The notes under the pieces are model-generated. The model searched no databases. It was not told the DNA's origin and saw only the letters and a program-made list of their open reading frames with translations. From positions 142,613,053 to 142,677,052 of the forward strand of contig CM048552.1 of the NCBI GenBank assembly GCA_026413225.1: DNA of 64,000 nt, in the 5' to 3' direction. Position 1 is the stretch's first letter; the number at the start of each line of letters is the position of its first letter. A program made the translations under genes and the position numbers. This DNA is from Otis tarda. Taxonomy: Eukaryota; Chordata; Aves; Otidiformes; Otididae. This document shows, in pieces, positions 48,005-58,387 of the stretch.

Positions 48005-49984
48005 GTAAGTGAAAAAAATATCCCCAAAACATGTTCCTGATCTTAGAAATCAAAGCTTCAAAGTCACTAAACACAGACGTTCACCTTACATTTAGGATTT
48101 TCTGAGGGAGAAGAAATGCAGACTGAGTCTGCTGAGAAATGAACATCAGCAGGTTTTTCAGAAGCTCTCAGCATCTAAGTGGGTGGAAATTCTCCTGAGA
48201 GCACAGCCAGACAGAGTGGTGCATTCCACTCCCAGAGTAAACTCATATTTGGAGAACACATATTTGTCAGAACACTGACAAAACCTTTATTTAATGGGAA
48301 AATTACACCTTACTGAAAGCTTCTATGGGAGAACTCTTCATATAACACATGGCATAGGACACAGCAGGTCACTGAATTCAGTCCCACATTATTACAGGCA
48401 ACGAGTGCTACATAACCTCATCCACAAATTATCCAAGGTCCATCATACTATTAATTAAGATTGCTTGGTTTTGGAGATTTTTTTTCACTATTTATCGTAT
48501 TAGAAAGCTATTCTAAAATTTAACTGATAGATAGAAGCTTTTGAATTATCTTGCTAGTTTCAATGAAACTTTCATCAGAAAAAGCTTCACAGACTCCAGG
48601 TTGGAATTTCTTATCAAATTTCTGTCAGGACAGCAAATAGTTTACTGATGAGTAGATTCACATGTGGGAGGTAAAGACTCTTGGTCTGTGATCTTGATGA
48701 GGTAGGCAAGTTCTTAACCCAAAGAAGGAAAAGCATTGTGTTAGGGTTTCCTTCACCTCAGAGGAGCTGACCACTAAAACTTTGTCTAGCAGGGCATGAG
48801 CATCTTTTATCAGAATGGAGCTTGGCTTTCCAGAGTCCTCTTTGCTTTTTCCTACATGGAGAAGACTGAAAATTTTATATTCCAAAGTTCTCAGCAAACA
48901 ATTTTATGGCTCCCCATTCACATTTATACATAGCAACAGAGGAAGAATATTGCCAACCTCAAGTTTTCAAAAATAATGAGCTAGGTCTTCAAAATCATGA
49001 CTGGCTTTAAAATTCCAATCTTTCAAAATATCATTGAGGTTCATGTCTCATGGTTTTCACTTTGCACTTTGTGGGCTAGAAACTTTGGTTTATTAAATTA
49101 CAACTGATCTTTTCACTTAAGTCAGTGAATTTAGGGCTTTGAGTTTTATACATTCCCAAGCTAACTTTAAGAGGCTGATTCATCCTACACTGTAGACATT
49201 TTTGGAAACAGAGACACTGAACAGCTTCAGTAACTTAGTGCTGTATTCTGAACTTTGCAGAAAACATTGTATTAAAGGAGCTAGCAATCTTCGGCAAGCC
49301 ACATTTGCTCTATTGGGCTTCATAGTTAAGGCTTGAGAAGCCCATTTGTTAGCACAAGTAGCTGCTGTTCGGGAAGCTGCTGCAGTGCCCAGTGCTGGCC
49401 TGTGTTGCGCGCTGGTGGGGGTTATGACAGGTATAACATTCCTGCCTCTCAGGAGAAGGCATATGGTTTTGCTTGTTGCACAAACACCACAGTATGGGAA
49501 GAAGGAGAAATCTCTCCATGGACGGCATCTGCACAGCACACCATGGGAACCTGCATGCACGAACACGAGGTTCCCAGCATCTGCAGTGGTGTAAGATTTA
49601 CTCATTGTCTGTATTCCCCTTTTTATTCTACCTTAGGAAACTAGCTATTTTATTATGGCATTTGTTGTCAGATATTTCTTGCTGAGATCCAGAAAGAGCT
49701 TGCACTCATGTACCTCCCCGGTGCAGAAGCATGAACTTCAAAATTCAGGAAGTCTAGAGCTATCTGTGCCTTGGTCCAGTTTGGTAGCAGAGATCACCAG
49801 CTTCCTTCCTCTTAAGCACAGCACGGATGTGGTGGACTGTTTTCAGTCTGGTGAGCAGCTACCAATGTGGACAGAAAGATCACAAACTGCTGCATTTAAA
49901 GAGCTGATGCCTGTTGTGAAACTCACTCTTCACTGTGCAGATGTATGCAGCACCCCCAAATATATTAGGTAATTTAACAAGTTA
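48005..49984. other. Gene-free unique DNA
   Basis: A slightly GC-richer part at about 49,330-49,620 has overlapping open frames on both strands (up to 141 codons on the minus strand), none recognisable. The rest is AT-rich unique DNA. Confidence 0.45.
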
Positions 49985-50520
49985 CTAGAAAGTAGTAATA
50001 AAAAGTAATTAATTTAATCCAAAAATGTTGTTCAGGTCGTAAGTAGCTCCTAGCATTTTCTGGTTTTGGAGGTCTTTTAAGCAGTGTTTGTTAGAGGAAA
50101 AAAAAAAACAAAAAAACCCGTTATTATTGTCTTTTTTAAATAAAGTACTGCAGCTGCTAATGCAAGCTCTAATTAAATGCACAAGTCTGAATTTGGTATT
50201 TGCTAGTGTCTCATGTCATTTCTTAACTCAGACTGCAAGACGGGCTCTAACCTGACACCTCTGGATCTTTCATAGAATATTCTTCCCCTCGTACAGACTT
50301 CTCTGTCGTCGAAAATGTGGGTCAGATATTTGTGTCTGTATGTGTGTGGGTAATGGACGGAAATTTAACAAGCTTTTATTATCCACTGTTAGCATTAGTC
50401 TGAATCTTTTGGTTAGTTGGGAGTTAATTGCCAAAAGGTTTTATGGCATATCTAATTGGCTCAGTCATCCTTCTATGCCATGAACCCAACCAGACTGCCA
50501 GTGTGCCCTGAACTCAAATG
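49985..50520. promoter_or_regulatory. Candidate conserved non-coding element
   Basis: Unique, repeat-poor sequence with GTAATTAATTTAATCC near 50,005, GCAGCTGCTAATGCAAGC near 50,151, CTCTAATTAAATGCAC near 50,168, GGGAGTTAATTGCC near 50,420 and ATATCTAATTGGCTC near 50,448, that is, a mixture of paired homeodomain, E-box and CCAAT-like words. An A-run with interruptions lies at about 50,099-50,117. No coding frame. Texture-based inference. Confidence 0.4.
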
Positions 50521-50849
50521 GAGGGTAAGAGCCCATCAGTTATTTAGTATGTGCTAGAAGCATGCATTTTCTTTTCACTCCATGTGAAAATAGTTAACCA
50601 CAAGGAAAGAGTCCCACCCCTCCACTTTGCAAAATGGTGAAATTAAGTTTTCCGCACAGCTACCAGGGGACTGCAGTAAATTACCCTGGTAACAGAGTTT
50701 ACATTGATTCTGAAAAAAGCACTTGTCCATATGTAACAACGATAACCTTTTAGAAGGTTTGGAAAACAAATCTGACACCCCATTAAAAGGCAAATGATTT
50801 TTTCTCCACACAAGAAAAAGAAACTTTTAAGACATAGAAGGCTATTAAT

Positions 50850-51015
50850 AAATAATGGGGCTTTTTTATAGGAAAGGCTGACATGAAAGCTTAAGCTATA
50901 AACTGTATCAGAGGCAGTATTTTGACTTGTGTGGTTTATTTGTCAAAGCAGTGAGATGGGATCTCATTTTTATTAGCTGCACAAAAGATATTTTATTGAA
51001 TGTCACATTGTAATT
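50850..51015. promoter_or_regulatory. Weak candidate conserved non-coding element
   Basis: A repeat-free block with GTGTGGTTTATTTGTC (RUNX-like TGTGGTTT), TTTTTATTAGCTGC and ATTGTAATTTG. It may belong with the candidate at 50.0-50.5 kb. Confidence 0.28.
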
Positions 51016-54000
51016 TGATTTTAAAAGGAATAGAAAAAAATTACATTTTCTCTGATACATAATACTGCAAAAACATGATAGTCATACTAACCACTAACCA
51101 CAATGAGGAGTAATATAAACCCTCCAAAATATACTCTAGTACCTTACCAATGTAAACGTGTATTTTCAGATTCCATGTACCAGAATATTTTTCCTGAATC
51201 CAGTTTCATTTACAACTGTCAGAATAATATATTAAAAATATGCAAGTTATTAAATTATGCATGTAAACAACTAACATAAGAGTTAGATTTGAGAAGGACA
51301 GCTTTTAATATTTTAAAACTTGTATTCAAGTTCATTCACATAGTTCATTTCTTTACAAGAAAAAGATCATAGCTGCATACAGTAGAGAACAGTTATCAAT
51401 ATCTAGATATAAGAGGAATGAAAATCAAGAGACTCAATGAAAAGTAAAGTAGACTGTATAGATTATGTTCTTTTTCACTTTGACATTGACTCCCTGAAAG
51501 TTGTTCAGCCTCCCTTGCTCCACCTCGGTGTCCACGCTTTTGAGCATTACTGCCAAAGGTAGCAAGGTAGCAAGGAAGCTCACTGTCTGAAGAAAGAAAG
51601 ATGCAACTTCCAGCACTGCTTCTGGTGCCAGTTTTGTCACAAAAGACAAAGGCATCATCCCTGGATGGGCAGCCTGGCCTTGGTCTTGGGATGAGAGTGT
51701 TATTGTAGAGTGCTTAGGCTCCTCCCCTCCAAAGCCACTTCATCACGCAGTGCAGCCCTGTCACACACGGACGGTGAGCCCATACCCAATATGTGACAAC
51801 CAAATGCGTTATCGCAATTCACAAGTAACATTCATTACCGCTTAAATTGACCAATGTTGCACAGCTCCCCAAAAAAGAAACACATCCTTCAAGGGCAAGG
51901 TCCTAGTTGCAGGGATGCATATTTTGATTGTTGATATTTTTATTAGCACTAAACCACTGAATTTTTATATTTACTTCACCTACACAACTCACTGTGTCAT
52001 CCACTGGAAGTATTCAGAGGGTGTTTTCCAGCTGCTCAATATCTACAAGTAAAATAAATGGGAAAAGGAAGGAAAAACATTAGTAGGAGGACAAAAATCA
52101 CCCTGAAAAATGTAAGTAGGAGGATGCACGTTCTGCGCTCCCACTGCTACTCCACTGATTTAATATCTTCCTTACTCCACTGAAGCTGTCACTGTCCCCT
52201 GGACCATTAGCAATCCTATATGTCTGTCAAGAGTCTCTAACTCCTTGGCTGGAAGGAGGTTGCAAATCATCGTCTCCTCCTTCAAGATTCAGTATCTGAT
52301 AGCACCCATCCCTGGATAATCTTATTTAGATAGCAGCAGTTCTGGCAGAACCTCAACGCACTAAGCACTTCACAAACACTTATCAACTGATGGTCCTCAC
52401 CTGGGATAGTCTAAAACCCGACATAATCCCTAGAGGGAACAACACAAGAGACATATTTGCTACTCCATCCCAGAAGATGGGGTTCAAAAACAGTCAAGGA
52501 AATTTCAGGGCCAAAGCCATATCCACTTTGCAACAGATCTTGCATTATTAAAATATTTCAGGCCAAAATCAGTAATGGCCTTTTTGGCATCACAGTGTTT
52601 ATTTTTCAGGCCCTGACTAAAGGGGTGGGATGCAGAATGCAGAAGCTTATCTGCAGCTGCCACAGGGTGCCTGCTGTAAAGTCCACACAGGGATGTTGAA
52701 ACACATTGGAGTGTCTTTCAATGCACAGAAACTCTTTAATACTTCGGTGCAACCATATTCCCTCTCACTTTTGAAATGAAAATCTTCTTCAAGAGGTAGA
52801 AAGAAGATTGCTTTCCCAAGTTGCATAATCTGGTGATTAGGGTATTTTTTTTGAGAAACAGATGCTCCCATAGGCAAAATAAGAGGTTGATCAAATCTTG
52901 TTTGTTGTCAGGTAAACACTATTTCAAAATCAGATCCCTACCATTTCCACTTCCAGCTGGTAGCTCCCACTGCCCTGTGTTAGAAGCCCGCTCCAAGAGA
53001 GCTGTAAGGTGGATAACAAAGAGCTCAGGGGAAATGAGAGGGGGAAATGCCAGTTTCTAGCAGCTGGCTGGGGTGGAACAGAAGCACAATAGTAACTGAT
53101 AAGCCTGACGAGTAAGACAGGTTTGAACACATAAAAAGGCACAACTCTGGGCTCTGGGGACCTCTCCAGTCAAACAGGCAAGTTCACAGAGGTTCTGGTT
53201 GGCTCTAGGATTAGGCAGGAGTGCATGCACACACTTTTGAAAAATCCTTCTGTTCTGCTGAATGACCTAACCAAGCACTACATTCTTTACTAAGACCTTA
53301 GAAAATTCTGGAGGTGAAATGAGAAGGTGTGAACAGAAATTCAGTGCAGCGTAATATGCAGATGCCTTCATAAGGGGTAAGAGAGGTTTAGAACATGAAC
53401 CCCAATGACAGTCTCCTGGATCCTCAAAGATCCTAAGAAATGGTCTCACTTCACAGGCCCTATAGTAAATCTGTACTTTTACAGTTAATTCTACAAAATG
53501 TAGAAAAATACCTGAGGTAAAAAAATGTTGTGGGGTTTTGTTTTTTTTTAATACACCCAAAGGTAAGCTATCAGGGCTCACAGACTATTTTGCTTGGTTG
53601 GAATTTTTTAAGGAAAAATTTTCAACAGCTAACATCGAAGTTAAATTACAGTACCACAGTACCTCTCATTTGCCTTACCTATTTATATCTATCAAATCTG
53701 TCTCTGGCTACCAACAAGGGCCTCCAGTTTAACTGTCTGTAAATATTTGGAAAGTTCACAGAGAATATCCATTTGCAACCATCAACAGTTTTATGTGCTG
53801 GGAGAGATCAGTCCCTCCGTTGCACAAGTATAATAGCACCAATGATTGGAATAAGCCACGTGGCCCCTTGAGTTTCCTGAATAGTTTACTTGGAATACCA
53901 AATATTCCTATGGCTACCACGTGTCTGACTTTTCCTAGCCAGTCTCTCTGGGCAGATGAGAGCAGCTCATCCTCATCATAGACAATACAGTTGTTCTGCA

Positions 54001-54754
54001 GGCAGACTCCAGATGAGAGGGATTCAGGTTACTACAAAGCAGTACACCACCTCCCACACACGTACCTCTAAATTACAATCTTGCTTTTGGGAAGAAAGGC
54101 CTTCAGAGAGGTCAGCTGGGCACCTCCCTGTACCCTTACCTTCTTATTGTTTTTTGCTCAAAACATTATTTTGCTATTATTTACCTCAACTGTCAGGGTA
54201 ACCATACCCCTACCAATCTTATTAGCATCTGCTTCGTCAGATCATTAGCATTCTTCATTTGTCAATTAGCATATCCTAATTGTTACTGGGCACCTGACAG
54301 TGCCCATAGCCAGTTGTGCCAGGAAGAAAGCAAATGTGTCCACTCGCCTGGCTCTGCTGGAGTCTCCAATAGAGGTCCCTGCCTCCACCTTACCTCTTCC
54401 TCTCACCAGCCATGTCAGGCAAGCATACATTTCATGGCTGCTTTGCTAATGACCCTGGGAAAACACCTGCAAATCCACCCATGAAGCAGCTTTTGCATGC
54501 TCAGACTGGTTTCAGCTGAAGCATGGGCCATGTGTGCTCATCCCCGGCATTGGACCCACAGACAAGGCTACCGTTTCCACACCACTGCCATGGTGTATCT
54601 CTCTTCATCTCGTGTGCTACAGTCATGATGGGAACGGTCCTTAGCAAACATCCAGGCATTTCAAGGTTTGGCCTGTATCAGTAATTTCTTCACTCTCTCT
54701 GTAGAGTGGCGATAAAAAAACATTCCTCTTACAGCATTATAGTAATATTATAGC
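51016..54754. other. Gene-free unique DNA
   Basis: No gene recognised. At about 52,360-52,405 the words CACTAAGCACTTCACAAACA and CTTATCAACTGATGG faintly resemble old SINE/LINE tails ('gcactttacaaacattaa'), too weakly to name. Around 51,790-51,970 lies AT-rich unique DNA of conserved-element-like texture. Confidence 0.45.
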
Positions 54755-54776
54755 ATCCCTTATTATAGTAAGGGAT
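54755..54776. other. Perfect small hairpin
   Basis: Arms ATCCCTTA and TAAGGGAT (8 bp, perfect) around the loop TTATAG. The neighbouring TTATAGTAATATTATAG shares words with it. Probably a chance local inverted repeat in AT-rich DNA. Confidence 0.7.
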
Positions 54777-55549
54777 CAGGCCGCTTTCAAAGAACTTTAA
54801 TATCCTTTTAGGGACAGCACCATAAAAACAGTGTAACTAACAACAGCTTTGACATTTTAAGTCTGAGGATTTTTGTTTATTAATTATAAGACTTAAATGA
54901 ATTTCAGCTTTTTAAATTCTGCAGATGGTGACTAGCACATCAATATCCAAGTACTTATTAGATTTACAAGAACGTTGACTTTAAGGGAATTCAAACCAGA
55001 TTTCTTCTATTAATATTACATTGTTGTGCCAATCTCGCAGCAGTCGGTATGTTAGGAAGAAAACATCAGAAGGGTGTGGTAGTCCTCTGCGAAATTTCAA
55101 AACAACACCACAGCTGCAAACATGATATTGCTCATCTTGGTCTAATATTCCCAACCTTTTCTTGACCCAGGATTTGTAACCAACAAAAGGAAAACATGAG
55201 GATGGCTCTTAGAGGGGTCTTCTTTCTCCTAAGCTTAAGATGTCTGCCATATAGATCTCTATAGCTGAAACAGTCACCAACAGCTCCCTTCAAGGTCAGG
55301 GCAAGGACTGTAATTCCGTGGTGGATCTCATTTGAACTATTTTGCAGGTCATCTTCTAGAGGATCAGACAAATTGTTATCGGAAAAGCTGACCAGCACAG
55401 ATGTAAATCCCTAATTCAGCCAGATGAATCCTGCCTCCACTCTGTTCCTCACAAACTCCATTGGTTTACAAAGCCAGTACAGAGGGGGAGAGAGAGAAGA
55501 AAAGTAGCTATTTCTGCACATTTATATAGTGAAATATACGGTCTTGGCA
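54777..55549. other. Gene-free unique DNA
   Basis: Nothing recognised. An 88-codon minus-strand frame (55,132-55,398) shows no known pattern. Confidence 0.45.
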
Positions 55550-55815
55550 GGAATAGGTGACCATGGTCAGAGTGGCGCAGGTGACTGTCCCCCCACTTCC
55601 TCACCCAGGGTCACCCTTGGCACATCGGCTATGGAAGAAGGTGGTGAAGCGTGCCAGCAGCCATGCCGCCGGAGCTGGGCATGGGCACTGACTTCTCATG
55701 GAGGCTCCGCAGAGGAGCAGGGACAGGACTACGCAGGGTTCATGGTGCTGGAGCAGCGCATCCTCTCCCCCTTTACGCAGGGCGCAGTTGCCTTCTCTCG
55801 CTTGCATCTGTAAAA
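55550..55815. other. Unassigned GC-rich patch with several CpGs
   Basis: About 260 bp of raised GC with more CpG than the surroundings, and frames open on both strands. Phrases such as CATGGAGGCTCCGCAGAGGA recall the texture of the LTR central region at 1-330, but I cannot align them convincingly. It might be an eroded repeat or a small unmethylated island; no function is assigned. Confidence 0.35.
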
Positions 55816-56079
55816 ATCTCTTCTGTTATTAATTACCCTCAAGCTTTTTGAAGTAAGAACAGCCTTACTACATTATTCAAAACACTAGAATTCACACTAT
55901 AGGAATTACATTGTTTATTTTTCCTTTTCCCCTTTAAGAATTTATACGTTTTACTTTCACTAATTGCCAGAGATTTGGTGGGAATTTAGTTGGTTTTCTG
56001 AAAGTTACCTTTCACTAAGCTGGAGTGTATCACTTTCAGAAATGCAGTAGTGTTCTTCTGTCATGTGAGCACTATTAAA
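55816..56079. other. Gene-free unique DNA
   Basis: Short AT-rich spacer with nothing recognised. Confidence 0.5.
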
Positions 56080-56580
56080 AATGCCCCCTTTTGATGTGCA
56101 ACCCCTTTAAATCTCCCTATATATGTGAAAGCCGTCTGGCTTTAAGGCAGGGGTTCTTATTTGGTTTTTTTACAACCTAGCAAAGAATAAAACTAATAAC
56201 TACTTCTCGTTCTTTAAAGATTGATTTATTATCAGTTCCAAAAACATGCCTTTTCATTTGGAAAGTCATTTGCTCGGTTATGATTGCATATAAACAGCTG
56301 CTAAGGGTCAGCATGGGCCTTGGTGCTTGTTATTGCTTGCACTCCTTATGATTTTAGCTCAGCATAACTAGCAGTGGTGTCCTGGGATTCCAGAGTCTGT
56401 ACTGATTACCAACAAAAGCCTCTTTAAGATCAGCAGAAGCAGTCTGGGGACTAATGGTGCCAAGGCAGGCTGAGGCACTGGAGCAATGCCCGAGGTCATA
56501 AAATGAGCAATGACAATTGCCCTGTCCTTGCTGATTTTATCAGCCTGAGAGTTTTTTAGAATCACACAGAAGACAAAAGG
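56080..56580. promoter_or_regulatory. Candidate conserved non-coding element
   Basis: Unique sequence with AAAGATTGATTTATTATC near 56,216, GTTATGATTGCATATAAACAG near 56,277, AACAGCTGCTAAG (E-box CAGCTG) near 56,293, and ATGACAATTGCCC near 56,510. No repeat and no frame longer than 65 codons. Enhancer-like texture; conservation not testable here. Confidence 0.38.
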
Positions 56581-57474
56581 AATCTTTAGTCCTGAATGAT
56601 GTTATCAGCTAACATGAACTGTTTGGGGCTTGGTTTTGGGTTTTTGTGTTCTGTTTGGTTTTGTTGCTCATCGTTTATTGTGTTCAAAAAGGCAGTGGAT
56701 GCCTATATATTTCTAAAAGAGCTTTACACCTGTAGTAGCTTCTTTCACTAGCTGCTTTTTAATATTTTTATTTTGGAGAAAGGAAGAAAGAAAAAATGCT
56801 GGTTTTTCTACTCTATATGTATTTGTATATGTTGTAAAGTGTGTATTATTCTTATATACAAATAGTTGAGCTGTACGTCACATTCATTTCATCAGTAGGT
56901 TTTTCATCCTGACTTAGGCTAAAATGAAAATGATCTGTGACTGCTTCATCTCTCACTCCATATGAACATATCAGAAAAGCAATGTATGACTGGCACTCTG
57001 TGCAAAATGCAGTGTTCAAGCTCCTTCAGCTGTGATCATCTGAATGAGAAAGATTTCAAAGCATCGTGGGAATTCCCCAGAAGTTACACCAGAGATGAAT
57101 TTGGCCTTTAGAATGAGATTTTATACATCTCATTCACTCACAGCAAAATGTTTCATCACAAGTGGAGACACTTTTTAAAGAGTCTTAAAATTAATCCCAA
57201 ATGAGGAAGCCTCTCTCCAAATGAGTGAAACTTGGCAGATCTACAAATTCAAACTGAGATGCATTAGCAGATCTTGTGTAGGGAAATTTGTATAATATCT
57301 GCCCACACTGTACCTAGTTCAGATCAGGGCTAGCAGTCACATTTCTACTGAATTAAATACATCATAGAAATAAAACATATCTATAAGCAGTTCAAGTGTG
57401 CAGTGCTCTGAAGTATTGGCTATTCCCACTACCGATAAGAGTCATATATTTCAAGTACACTCAACTTTAGGGGC
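56581..57474. other. Gene-free unique DNA
   Basis: Nothing recognised beyond short T-rich stretches. Confidence 0.5.
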
Positions 57475-57570
57475 TCTCAGGCCCCAATTTGCTAAGGTGG
57501 TTGGGCACCAAATTCACTTGGCTTTTAAATAAGACCTAAGCTCCTGAATTACTTGCCCATTTTTGAAGAA
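57475..57570 (+). repeat. Ancient CR1-class dispersed repeat fragment
   Basis: The text GGGCACCAAATTCACTTGGC, then TTTTAAATAAGACCTAAGCTC and CTGAATTACTTGCCCATTTTTGAA, follows block by block the widespread sauropsid repeat segment 'ttaggcacctaaatcccattgacttttaatgagacttaggctcctaaatcacttaggcgcttttgaa'. The family is conventionally placed with CR1/L3-type LINE tails. It is old and well eroded. Confidence 0.55.
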
Positions 57571-57699
57571 AAAATAAATTTAAAAAAATCCTGAAACCAG
57601 CTTCAAGGACCCAAGACAGGTGGTTTGTTTGGTTTTTTTTTTTTTCTGTACATGGAACTCTCATTCAATACAGAGAGAGGTTAGGGTGACCAAAAAAAT
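57571..57699. other. Short AT-rich spacer
   Basis: Includes a T-run at about 57,636-57,646; nothing else recognised. Confidence 0.5.
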
Positions 57700-57905
57700 G
57701 GTCTGGAACTGTAAGCTTGTAATTGCTTTGCAGATCATTTATATTTTTCATGCATAATTCTAATGATATCTGGCACAAATCATCACTAATGGCATTCCAG
57801 AGTTCAAATGGGAAGAACACAGTTTCTGCGGCATAATTCATTTCTGGCAGCAGGGCAATCTTAAATCAAGATCCAGACAATTACGTAAGCAGAGCGGAGA
57901 CACTT
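57700..57905. promoter_or_regulatory. Candidate conserved non-coding element
   Basis: About 200 bp of unique DNA with CATGCATAATTCTAATGATATC near 57,750, CAAATCATCACTAATGGC near 57,776 and GACAATTACGTAAGC near 57,877. No frame or repeat. It sits between two old repeats, in the 57-58 kb stretch. Texture-based inference. Confidence 0.35.
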
Positions 57906-58284
57906 TGTCATATATCACTTCTGCCTTGGAACCGCCTGTACACACTTTCTGCTACCTCTGTTGCTCATCTTTAGGTACCAGTGCAAGGTGTCTAGTAGGA
58001 GTAGGATGTTAATGAAGGGACTCATTGTAGGTGATGGGGTAGGCAGAAATATTTAGCACATTATTAAGCAGAACAGCACAGTCAGGGTCAAAAAGAGGTA
58101 GAAGTAAAATGGCAAAAGAATGGAAGAGTAAAAAGTTATATCAAAGGAAGACATGGATAAAAAGACAATTTCCCCTACATACATATACCTACCCTCTAAG
58201 AAAGGAAGAAAATATGTTTTATAGCAAAATGTCCAACTGCACGCAAAGAACTCTGCGTATAAGACTGAAAAATATTGACCTCTC
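57906..58284. other. Gene-free unique DNA
   Basis: Nothing recognised up to the LTR remnant. Confidence 0.5.
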
Positions 58285-58387
58285 TGTCCTGGTTTTGGCA
58301 GGGATGGAGTTAATTTTCCTCTCAGTAGCCAGTGTGTTTTGGAGGGTGAGTGAGAAACTGTGTGGTGATCTGGGCTAAACCACCACA
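58285..58387 (+). mobile_element. Short remnant of a second avian ERVL-type LTR
   Basis: The segment starts TGTCCTGGTTTTGGCAGGGA, continues with GGAGTTAATTTTCCTCTCAGTAG and ends GGGCTAAACCACCACA. Both termini match the well-known avian ERVL LTR that begins 'TGTCCTGGTTTTGGCTGGGATAGAGTTAATTTTC' and ends 'GGTTAAACCACGACA'. At 103 bp it is far shorter than the intact LTR (several hundred bp), so it is a broken fossil. The flanking bases (CTCTC on the left, GTCTC on the right) may be an eroded 5-bp target duplication. Its terminus pattern is related to that of the LTR family at 1-692 and 37,639-38,797. Confidence 0.8.

Noticed and set aside
52360-52405. Possible SINE/LINE tail (GCACTTCACAAACACTT)
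   Set aside because: The match is a single short phrase; insufficient to name a repeat.
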